Source: Theodoxus fluviatilis (Eukaryota > Mollusca > Gastropoda > Cycloneritida > Neritidae). Taken from it: a DNA stretch of 64,000 nucleotides. Positions 34,050-46,600 of the stretch are shown here, in pieces (the first letter of the stretch is position 1; the number at the start of each line of letters is the position of its first letter). Where the stretch lies: positions 1 to 64,000 of the forward strand of contig JAWQFJ010016664.1 in NCBI GenBank assembly GCA_034096865.1, given 5' to 3'. The translations under genes were made by a program, and so were the position numbers. Below the pieces are notes generated by a model. That model had not been told where the DNA came from, did no database searches, and saw only the letters and a program-made list of their open reading frames with translations.

Positions 34050-36836
34050 TGCTTACCTTGTATGACCTATCTCTCAGTACCTCCTCTACACTAAGCTCAG
34101 ACTGCATTAGCCTTAACTGAAATGGCAAGCACGAATATTTCATTAGCAACAATAATTAGCAGTTAAAATATATAATACTTCAGAAGAGAGCCACAATATT
34201 GAAATATCCGTCAGGTGGGGGAATGAAGTGTTACATCAATGGTAGCCTATGTTCTACAAAACCTAAAATGAGAAACAAAGATTACTGAACTCATTCTCTT
34301 TACTGCAAGATACAACTAGTGTAAAAATATATGATTGCTTTACATGTCATGAATCAGTTACAACACATGATTTGTTTAGCACATGTAACTTAGCTGTTGG
34401 AACTAAAGACCTCCAACTATTGGGATAAAGAAAGGTTAGAGGCTTAGAAACTAGTCAAAAGGCATTTTATATTTCACTTAAACTAATGGCCAATTACATT
34501 TTTGTTTGTTATCTGTCTCCAGAATGCAGCCACTGCTTTCTCAAGCAAAAATGACACAAGTAGCTAACACTTCAATTAATCTGACATTCTTATGGTGCGC
34601 AACCATCAAGACAATAAAATACTGGTAATATACATGTGATGTCCAGAAATGCCGCTTTCTACCTTTGCCACTTCACCCATATCAACCCTAACTGCCCACA
34701 GAAATGTGGACTAGTTCTCCTGTTTCCAAATTCAAACTCCCTGAAGGATCGTGTAGTTGTTGGGAGCATTCCGCAACTCTTCCCCATGATATGCCACATG
34801 GCAGGCCACTTAGGAGCAAGCTAGAGGATGGAAATGTGCGAGGGAGCAGCAGGGGCCTTGCTGGTGGCAAAGTCAGCATGGAAATAGCAGTATGGGCACA
34901 GAAAGGCAATATGAGACGTAGCGTGATACAACGTTGCTGTGGCAAACCCTGGCAGTAATCTATCATCATTATTTGGCCATGCACGAGAAAACAAGGCTTG
35001 AGTCAGAACAAGGTCAAAATGAGATGTTTCAACCAGAATATCATTTATGCATTCATGCATATTCCAGAAAAATATGTTTTATAGAGGAAATATTACTCTT
35101 TTTTTAAACAGTAATGTAAAGCTCAGGAAAGCACACATGGGACTTAAGAATGTTGATTACTTTTCTCAGTATTTGCTTCAAAACTGTTTCGGTGGCTTTA
35201 GCCTTGTTTCTCCCGCATTGCCACAAACAGCCTCATCTTATGCATTACCTTTGTCTGTTCTTTTCGGATCTGTTTCATTAGCTCGTAGTTATCGGGGTCT
35301 GATTCTTTTTGGGATTTCAGGCCATATATACTCGTCTGGATTTGCCGTATGCAGCTCTTGATTGCAGTATCTCTTTGATTGTAGTTGTGACTCATCTGTA
35401 AAATGAAAAGAGCCTCAACAAGGCATTTGACTTAAGCAGTCTAGCAAGCAACAAAACTACTACCACTTCTTGGTAGTTTTCTGTGTTGATCAGAAAAGTT
35501 CATTTGTCTACAAGTAAAATCTACCAAAAACAAAAATTCATAAACATGGAGAGAACAAATAATTCCTCAGAGAATATTTTTGCTTCTCTTAGTTTTCCTC
35601 CTTGTTATTCAAATGCAGGGTCAGACGCAACTAATCAAAACCACCTGCCTGCTCGGGGAAGTAGATTGAAAATTCACTCAAATCAAATTCAACTTGCATG
35701 AAAAATGATTGCCCTACTACAGTAATCACACTAGTCAAATAAATATCAGTGTCTCTTGTCTAACTTCAAAACTGTGTTAAAGGCAATATCATTATGCTTG
35801 CTAGTAATGCAAGATAAAACACAGTTTTCAAGTTGTTTTGTCATGTGCTTTCATTCTAGAATAATTCAGAGGAAAATTTGGTTGACCTAAAATGCATTGG
35901 AACACATATCACATCTCAATTCTAATAACTGCACAGATATGAGACTGATTGCAAGATTGTGTACTTGTTACTGGAGAAACTTCTAAACAAGTAAGTGAGA
36001 AATCCTTTGATTCCAGTGCATTCTCTGCTTCATTATGAGAAAATGTATGCAGCAAGCACAGTCATACTCACTTCTCATTTGTGACAGGCTGAGGTCTGCC
36101 GATTGACAAAACAAACATATTTGCTAGGAAGTTAACAGCCACTGACATTGACGATGGTTTATAAGGTCAAACAAAATATAAGGCCAAACAACATGTAAAG
36201 TAAAGCCAAGCAAATAAAGTGTAAAGTGTAAGCGGTTTGAGACCCTGACAAAGGGTGTAAGTCGCTATAAAAAACCACACCTTTACCTTTTTTAACATGG
36301 CCACACATACAAAATTGGCTCAGTGGGTAGGCCTGATTTTTTTTATTTAAAGAGGCCAGTCTGAAGCTCTACACACACAGGCATGCGTGCATGCGTGCGT
36401 GTGTGTGTGTTTGTGTGTGCGTGCATGTGCATGCATGCATGTGTGTGTGTGTGTGTGTGTGTGCGTGCGTGCATGCGCATGCATGCGTGCGTGTGTGTGT
36501 GTGTGTGTGTTTGTGTGTGCGTGCATGCGCATGCATGTGTGTGTGTGTTACAAAATGTCATGTATACAAATTACAATAGATTTATCTGAACATATATCAA
36601 CATTTCTCCTTCATTGAAGATGTTTTCAATAAACTTAAATAGTGCTCATAAGGAAGATGGGACGGCAGTAGTTTGTTGTTTATTTTCAGTCCCCCCTCCC
36701 CCCAAATCCCAACCAGAAAAGAGTATACTATCAGCAGGAAAAAAGAGGGTCAATGAGATTATTATAATCACAACTATTTTTCATTTTGGCCTTATCATAT
36801 ATACAACATGCATAATAGTCTCATATGCTGTAATGG

Positions 36837-36867
<31 letters not shown>

Positions 36868-37524
36868 AGAGACAATGATGACAACAACAACAATGATGAT
36901 GACGACAATGGTAATGATGATGATGATAATGGTGATGATGATGACGACAATGGTGATGATGATGTTGGACATTATGCTCCTTTGTGCTGCGGCATCACCT
37001 GCTTTCACAGCAACACCCCCCCCCCCCCTCCCACCCCAACATACTCTAAACTGCTAGAAAGCCTGCTACACCAAGCATTTTAGAGGCATTATGATTTCCA
37101 GAGCTGTAGAAGTTTCCGGCAACCCAGGCAACCCTACCTCTTCAAAGAGCTTCTTGCAGTTTCCAGAAACATCCACCTTGTCGGCGAAAGACTGTGTGGG
37201 CACGGTGGAGTTGAGTGCATTTGTAATGCGGTCATCAATTATCCTCAGCTTCTTCAGAGTATCCTGCAGCAGCCAATAACAAGCAATACGTGTGTGAAAG
37301 GCAAGTTGTTTGCAATCATATCTTCACAAGAATCAGTCAGATCCACAAAACCAGACTTGTATGATGCTGTTTCATAAGATTACATGTATTCTCTTCATGC
37401 TCAAAAGTCTGCAGAACTAGAACCAGTATGTTCACTTAAATCTTCCATTTCTCTCCTAAGGATCCACTTTTAAAAAATTCCCACTGCCCAACAAGGGCAT
37501 AGCAGGGGCTAAATAAAAATAGCT

Positions 37525-37600
<76 letters not shown>

Positions 37601-40600
37601 GTATTTTTCTTTGTGTTTTCTGTATTTGGCTAGAGCACTTTTTGCTTTCCATTTTGCACTGTAGCACTCTTGATCGTACCATGTCGATCGGTTTACAGGG
37701 AACGACGACCTGTTAATTAAGATGTCTTTCTTCATACACTGAGCGCATGACAGAACGGCAGAGTTAAACACCTGAAGAGCGGCTTCCACAGAAGTCTCGA
37801 TCATTTCTGTTGCTCTCTTTAGGCATTGCGAAAAAGAAAGTGTTTGGGTATTATTGTGGAACTCGCATGCTTTACTAGCGTCCCACCTGACTTTTGAGAT
37901 GTATGACTTGCTTGGTAACGATTTCTGGATGCGGGTGGAACCGACAGTGATTTCAAGAGGCATGTGATTGCTTTCGACTCTTTCCGCAACAACAAGGTCC
38001 ACAGGGCGGTTTGTATAGTCGCCATACAACAGACAGTAGTCGATTACACTATCCCCATGTGAGGACACATATGTGTAGCGGCCTTCACTGTCGCCATGAG
38101 TGCGTCCGTTGACGATGCATAATTGGTGTATTGAACAGATGTTCTTTAAATAGACACCAAAAGCGTTCGTAGTGGAATCCTGGGACACACGCAACTGTCG
38201 CAGTGAAGGGCAACTAGAGACTGCTTGCTCCAGTTCGTCATCATCGTCCTCTTCTACTGCTTCAGACTGGTTGTCCCAATTTCCGGTTCTGGCGTTCATA
38301 TCGCCGCATATCAGAATAGCGCAATCCTGGAAGGCCTCTTGTATGTGTAAAAGTGCATCTTCCAGCAGGAAAAGGTTACAATGAGTGCCCCTTTCCTTGT
38401 AATAAGGTGATTCCATTGATGGGACATACACAGCAATCAAAATTATAGGACTGCCTCCCGAACGTTTCACTTTGAACGCCAATAGGTTGTCGTACGTGAC
38501 ATTTATCTGAGTGATAAATGGTGCCAGGTGGTTTTTCATTAGTACAATCACACCACCTGATCTCCTTCCCTGTTTGGAAAGTTTAATTGCCGGCAAAAGA
38601 AACACCACGTGATGTTCAAAAACTGTGTTGTGATCAAACGATTCTGCTGTGAACGTTTCCAGCAGACAACTAATATCAAAAGAGAGGATGTAACTCTTGA
38701 AACCTGGTTCCCCTAGTTTTGAGGGAAGATCGTCTATGTTCCAGCACAATATACTGAGGTTATCAGGTTTCGTAGGATGTACTTCTCTCCTGGGAGCTGA
38801 CGCTGGTGCATTGCAGTGTCTAATATATTGGTTTACGTATGTTGGGCGTCGGCCTTCCCGTCATTTCTCTTCTTCTTCTGCTGCTGCTCTCTGTGCAGAA
38901 ATTCTTCTCGTTCTGCCTATGCCATGGACGGGTGCGGCCGTGTTGTACCTAAGCTCCGCTCCCTGTCGTCGATGTTCACCACAAGATGCACTGCTGGAAG
39001 GGGCAGTGCTTACAGGAATGTTCGTTAGGCACTACCGGTCGAGAGTAAAACACGAATTCCTGACTTTGATTGCGAGGATGATTGTGATTTAGAGAATGTT
39101 GTGCGATTCTTCGAGCCCGACCATTGCGAAGTTGGGTGTGTGAACCACTTGTCCCTTCGTTGTCAGCTCGCGTGTCATTGTACTAAGATGATTGCTCAAG
39201 CTATTCAGAAGCAAGAGTGTGTTGTTAGAACTTTGTTGATGAATATGCTGGAGGAAGAATAACTATTCGTTTATAAATAAGCGAACTAGAAGCAGAATGC
39301 CTCTCTGAGTTGCTCTGTCTAGACAAAATTTTGGTAGGCAGGGTGGGCCTACAGATGTGACTAATCTGTCACTTGAGAGGCTTGGTAGGCAGGGTGGGCC
39401 TACAGATGTGACTAATCTGTCACTTGAGAGGCTTGGTAGGCAGGGTGGGTCTACAGATGTGACTAATCTGTCACTTGAGAGGCTTGGTAGGCAGGGTGGG
39501 TCTACAGATGTGACTAATCTGTCACTTGAGAGGCTTGGTAGGCAGGGTGGGCCTACAGATGTGACAAATCTGTCACTTGAGAGGCTTGGTAGGCAGGGTG
39601 GGCCTACAGATGTGACTAATCTGTCACTTGAGAGGCTTGGTAGGCAGGGTGGGTCTACAGATGTGACTAATCTGTCACTTGAGAGGCTTGGTAGGCAGGG
39701 TGGGCCTACAGATGTGACTAATCTGTCACTTGAGAGGCTTGGTAGGCAGGGTGGGCCTACAGATGTGACTAATCTGTCACTTGAGAGGCTTGGTAGGCAG
39801 GGTGGGTCTACAGATGTGACTAATCTGTCACTTGAGAGGCTTGGTAGGCAGGGTGGGTCTACAGATGTGACTAATCTGTCACTTGAGAGGCTTGGTAGGC
39901 AGGGTGGGCCTACAGATGTGACTAATCTGTCACTTGAGAGGCACTTTTCCATTGCTTTGGGAAAGTGAACTGCTTGGAAAAAAACTTTATTGGAAAACAT
40001 TGTGGTGAATTTTGTGCTATATTTTTTTATTGGAAAATTGTTGTTGAAACGAACTCACAAGTATTCACCATGGGTGTCACGCTCGAAATCTATCGACTGC
40101 GCATTGGAGCATTGTCAGCCCGTGCAAGTCGTCAGAGAGTGAAACGTGGTCAGTGCGAGGCGTGCAACACTCAAGCTGCTGAGAACTTTGTGCACAAAAA
40201 GCATGTTCTGAAGGAGCTATACCCTGAAACATGCTCGTGGTGTTTGCAAATCTCACGACCTGGAGGCCGCTTAGGTTTGCTCCTTATTGCTCTTTATGCA
40301 TTGCTGGCAGTAGTATTTAGTAGTATGCACCCTCAGGCCTGCAACACCAATGTCCACACTCCACGATCTTTCAGGCCTGATTCTCCTCGGAGGCAACGTG
40401 GAACGTAACCCCGGGCCAGGCAGAAGCAGCGACATGGACTGCCAGGAATATGGCGTTTGAACCTCAGAGCTACTTCCCTCCGACGGGCCAGGTTCCACCC
40501 ATGTCATACACTGCATATGTCTCCAACACTGAAACCATGAGGCCACATGAAAGTTCAAATGTTGAAGCAGAAGTCAGCAGGTTAGGTGCACATAAAAAAC

Positions 40601-43600
40601 TGTTGAAACCTCTTGTCAGGGAAACTCAGGACCACTGCAGACAACACTGCTTACAGCTCTCGCAGTGGAATGCAGCCTTGCAATCTAGATCAAGTTGAAG
40701 GACTGAAATTTCACATGAACAATATCTACACCAACATGAAAAACGAGGTGTGGAAAGTCAAGTGGAAAACATTGAAATGTCCGCTAAATGTAACAGCATC
40801 TGACTGTTCGGGCTACCAGAGAGGTCATGAGAGACCTATTGGGACTGCCTCCATTCAGTGCTGACAACTTTCCAGGACGTCCTGCCTGATCTCCCATGGA
40901 CTGAAAAGACATCATTAGAGTTCAGCGATTGGGAGCATCTGTTCAGGGTGACCAAAGCAGCAACTCTCATCCTGTACTGGTCAAACTGAGCACGTGGGCA
41001 GACAAATTGAGCTTGCTCAAGTGGAGACAAGAGCCCTTCAGGAGAAAAGGCTTGAGAATCTCAGGGGAACTGACACAAAACGTCAAAAGCAAGCTGCTAC
41101 TCTCCAGGAACTCCGTAGGCATGGTCATCAAGCCTACTTTAAAAACAACAAGATCTTCTTTCGAGAAAAATCTCCAACAGACAGCAGACTAAGTCAAAGG
41201 AGGAGGTCAAATCCTGGACTGAATCTGTGCAAAGACCATCCCCACGGAGAGAGAAAGCGGTACAGAGGTACTGCTCCCCATTCTGAGGAGTTCAGAACTG
41301 ATCATGGAGCAGAACGCATCGTGAGTATTCCACGACACTCTCGACAGCAGAAAGAGGGGCGACTGCGACGGCCGGGACCATAGCAGGTGCTGGATAAAGA
41401 GTTTACAGAGGCAGAAGTCTCCATGTTTGCTGCTCTTGAAGTCCAACAAGTCAAATGGCGAGTAGGAGCGATCAAGCCTCTGGCCATGGAAGATTCACAT
41501 GCGGCTCCAACAGTTGCGAACAAGAGTCTCGAGAGACACCTCAGAAGTAGCACAGAGGAAATCAGTAGAACTTTACTCCAGTAACCCCAGATTGCCACAG
41601 ATATCGAGCAACTCAGGAGAATAACTGCCAGGTCTCCCCAGCTTATGTGGTGGTGGACGAATGGTTTGACGCGTCTCCATATGACTGGACCCCAGCTGGA
41701 AATGGAGCAGATGCAACAGAGGTTCACAAAGAGATCAGAGGCACGGTGCTATCGCTGAAGTTCTTGCTCTCCTGCCAAGAGGGACATATGATGGCTGCCG
41801 ATGAAACTGACGAGACTGCGTTAGAAGCTCCGGCCACTTCGAACTCTGATGGTGAAGAACATCCTTGGTCAACTGTGACCTCTCGCGCGACGGAGCCGGA
41901 TGCCTACCCAGAGACAGAAATGCGAACCAAATCACCAAGCGCTGTGCGAGGATGGCGAGATGCATGCATCCACGACGACTCTGAACGCGCGTCAGAACTC
42001 GCGCACAAAGCGACAGTCACAGAGCACTCTGCTGCAATGGTTGGACTCCAGTAAAAACGGCGGAGCCACTACGCAAAGTCCAAACCTGACCCGCACAGAC
42101 GGCTTGCATGAATGCAATCAAAGCTCTGGGAGGCAAACTTCCCAACAGCGTAGAGCCATCCCTAGTAAGCCGGCATCGCATCGCGGCCGACAGTATGGGA
42201 GGGACGTCTTTGCAGAGAGAGAAAGAGAGAGAGAGAGACAGAGAGATCAGATCATGTAATGATGAAGAGTGTAAGTGTGGATATTAAGCCGATGATGGTA
42301 AAGGAAGTTAAGACTGGATAAAAAAAGTATCTTGTGGGCAAAGAAAGGTTATTGAATATGAGAGAGGCCCGTATGGTTGAACAGTGGTTTGTGAGCATGT
42401 AGGGGGTCAACTTGGAAGATACATGCGGTCTGCAAGTGCAATAATATGAGTGGGGGAAAAGAGTGGATGATGGATGCTTTACAGCAAAGGGCATTACAGA
42501 GAATGAGAGACGTTGGGGTGAGGGAAGAGAGATCTGTGATGGTGGCAGTCAAAGTAACAGTGCATGAAGACAGGGGACTGAGGAAACAGATCAGTATGAC
42601 TATGACTATGAGTGGTGACAGGGTCGCGTTGCATAGAGTCAAGGAAAGCCAAGATCTTCTGAGGAATAGGCCAGTGCTAACACATGCCAACACAGTGAAA
42701 GAAGATGTAAAGGCCATCAAATGTTAACGCATGTTTGCACCAGCCTCTGCTTTGCAAGACTTCACATCTGTGCAACGAGGCCCAGGGGTGTGTTGCTCAG
42801 CCTGCCTCGTTGGCAAATAATATGAAGCTATCAACAGGCTTGCTCAGGAGGCGCAGCGCTGCAAAGCACTACACAGCGCTGCATGTGATTTACTCCTGAA
42901 CAGCAATTTTTGGGTGTGGTTCATTCAGCACTGAGCAGCGATGTGCATCACCGATCCAAGATGATTCACACGATTTTCAAAATGGTGTCTTCGATCTCGC
43001 ACTGGCCGTTGATGCGTAAAATAACCCTCAGAAACATCATTTTGGGACTGGAATGGGCTTTATTTGCCCCAAACGCTCTGTATGCGCGAGTAATAGCAAG
43101 TAAGGGTGGCCCAGTAGTGGACTTTATTCATGCAGAATCCATTTAAACGTGCATAAAGGATGTCTGTTGCAAAGAAAACGCTTTCTTAGCCTCTAGCAAC
43201 ACAACATGAGGCGCAGAAGATTTACCTCCCCTTTAACAAGTGAAGCGCTGCACTAAATCTGTAGGTGTTCAGGAGAGGCAAAGAACGCTCAATTGCCAAC
43301 ATGAAGCGCTCATGCAGCGAATTGTACTCCTGAACAAGCCTAACATGTGTCAAACATTCTATTGCCTTTACATCGGCTTTCATCATGTTGACACCAGCCT
43401 ATTCCTCACAAGATCTTGCAAAGTTCCTGGCACAAGCAATGAGCCCCAGGGGTGTAAACCATGAACGTGGACTTTCGAGAGCACTAGTCTTGGACTTTAG
43501 AGTCTAGGACTACCGCGTAGTCTGGGACTAAGCGAGTCTACGATGCACGAACCCAGACTGGGTGTTGACTTGAAAGTCTGGGACTGATTGACCTAGTCTA

Positions 43601-46600
43601 TGGGTTATTTTTAGAATTAGGTGGAATTCGCGGGGATTCCGCCCAGTGCGCAAGCGCAAGGCGTACCGCTTCAAACTTCCTGTAAAAAATGTCAGCCACG
43701 ATCGGTAGCAAAACCTCGAAGAAAAGTCCCGATTTAACGGAGCGGGAATCGGTAGCTATCATAAAAGTGGTGTCAGCAACATACGGATACATTAACAGCA
43801 GCATACACACTGCCCAAGCAAACATAAAAAGACGGACAGCGTGGGAGGAGGTGACAAATGATGTGAATGCATGTGGTGGCTTTGGGCGGACAGATGCTTC
43901 GGCGTGTAGATGCGTCGACCTGCATTTCCATTTTTTAAATGCAGGAGCTTTCACGACCTATTGATGCATTCAACATACAGCTTTGATAAATTAATGCTGT
44001 TCATGGCTTACATTTTCTTTGGATGGGTTTCTAGTATCCCCAAATACAGCATTTTCTGTGCGAACCATAGACATGTCTGCCATTTAATTTTGCGGCAGTC
44101 TCGGACTTTGGTGTGTAGTCCAACAAATCCTTGGACCAGCGTAGTCAGCAGTTCAGTCCAAGACTGAACCAAAGTCCATGTTTATGCATTGTAACAGTAG
44201 TCCGAGACCAGCGGCAGTAGTCTAAGACTAGTCTAAGACTATGCTGGTAGGCCAAGTTCATGAATAGGACCCCAGGTGTCTATTCAGTGCATGCAAGGAC
44301 AGGCTGTTGTGTGTAAGTGTCACTGTAAGGAGAAACCAAGCCAGGAAGATTTCAAGTTAGGAAGTTACAAACTGACAAAAACAACGTATTTCATACAAAA
44401 TCAGGCACAATAATAGCAACAACTGTGTAGGTTTGTCAAGAATGATTCAGGATTGATTAAATGCTGATAAGCTATCTTAGAACCCACCCCCATGTTTAGG
44501 TTACATATATGAGGCTGTGCCAAAAGGTGGTATTTCAGACCCCATGTGTGTTTGGAAAGCAAGTCTAATTAACTGGATTACCCCAACATGTTTACATGCA
44601 TTGTGCTTTGAAAAGGGGAGTTTGATGAATGCTTTTTAAATGTTTTTAAGCTTGTTGCTGTTGTGAATGTCAAATAAAAGAATAAAATGTTTCAAACATA
44701 CACCGGAAACGGCCCCGAAACATTTTGGACATTTTGGTGTCCTCTGGAAACTTTTGATTTTTCATGATCTGCATCACTGCATCGGTTAAAATCTGCGTAT
44801 TTGATACAGTCTAAGCATGTAACTCTTTGTAGAATGTGCAACAATCGTAATTAGAACCAGAATTTATCTAAAATCTGGCCCAGTAAATAACCGTTTTTTT
44901 TCGAAAGGCTCATGTCCGCAGACCAACTTGTTTACAGATTCGATTTCGCCGGTCTAGGTGCTTTGAATGGCATCCATTTTGGATGAAAACGATAGTTTCG
45001 TATTCGAGGAAATAAAAGCAGTGTGTTACATTTGAGTCAGAATCTGCGAAGTTATTGTATCTAGCAGCAAAAAAAATCGATTAAGTTTAATGTCCGACAG
45101 TTACGTTTGACCAATTTTGTTATTTTTGCAATTTTCACAAAGAAGTTCGCGAGTATTTGATACGAAAGCGTGGAAACCACTAGCTTTGCTTCTACGGCAT
45201 TTCCGGTCTGTTGATTCGATTGTGAATCATGGAAACGACGATCCGTGAAGGTGAGAAAATATTTTACTGTCTGCTCAGGGCAAGGTGTTACGTGTGACCT
45301 GTTGTTACGTTTGACAGATAATTCTTCTTTCTGCGAATTGAATTAGCTTATAATAACTGCTTGCTACTTTTGGGAGGCAAATATGATGGAAGAAAAATAC
45401 AATCCTCTGGCCAGTTTTTGTCCTGCACGATTTTAGTGACCAAATGTGGAGAAATCACTGATCTCGGACATGGTTCTGTTTATGTCCGTGTTACGATTCA
45501 GGAGGACACGTTCGTGTCAGTGTAACGATTTAAGAAGAGACGTTTATGTCCTTGAACGATTGTAGCCAAAGCTGAAAAAATGCATTTGGGTTAGCAGGGG
45601 GAAGGAATATGTTCATGGGAAAAAAAAAAGAATTCAAGATAATTTTTATATTGTGATTTTGCAAGGAGTTTACGTACAACCAATTAGATTTTCGATTGAA
45701 TTGAGAACCTTGCCAATCTTGGATTTTACTTTTCAAATCTGACTATTTTCAGTGTTTTTGCCAGTAGAAACAGAAAGTTATTGCTTGTTTTGTGTTGCAG
45801 GTGTTGGGGTGTGAAACATCCAGAGTGTATGTGAGGTTCATGCGTCAGGCCGAGGACTTATTCTTTTGGGACAGCTGCCCAGAAAAATCTTGGGAGGATA
45901 TGCTAGTTTTCCTGCGCAAATGAAGGAAAGTCAACATTGAAATGGACACCAAGCGGTCTACAAACCGCCGCCAGCTGTACTTCTTTAAATGACTTTGCCT
46001 TGAAGGCTAACATTTCATGATAGTGCCACATTGTGTTTGTTGTTTTGACATGGTATCAATGTTTGTCAAGTATACCCTTTTCCTGTTTCATTGTGTTGCT
46101 ATTTAAAGATATGTTTTGAAAAGAAAACAAGCCATGTTTTCTAACACATACCATTAAGATTATAAGTTTTATAATTTGCTGTTTGATAATCAGATTATAA
46201 TTGAGTGCATTGAGTCTTTTCCTGTCCAGCTATAGAGCATAACGCAAGACAGGTAGAACGCTATTTTGACCTGGTTTTGAACATGATATTACTTTTGATT
46301 GCATTTTTATGTTTTAGATGTATCTAGTCTTTAGGTTAAAAATGTATTCAAAATGTCTATTTGAATATTGTAGTTATTTTTGACATTTTGATTGATTTCA
46401 TGTCCACTGACTCCATGTAACACGTGACAGGTAAAACGCAGATTTGACCTGTTTTGAACGTCATGTTACTTTTTTGGTGTTTTGATGTTCCATAATTACC
46501 TAATCTTCAAAATATGACTGTATCCAAAAGGTCTATTTAATATTATAGTTGTCATTTTTGACATTTTGAATGATTTCATGTCCACTGACAACAGTGTAAC

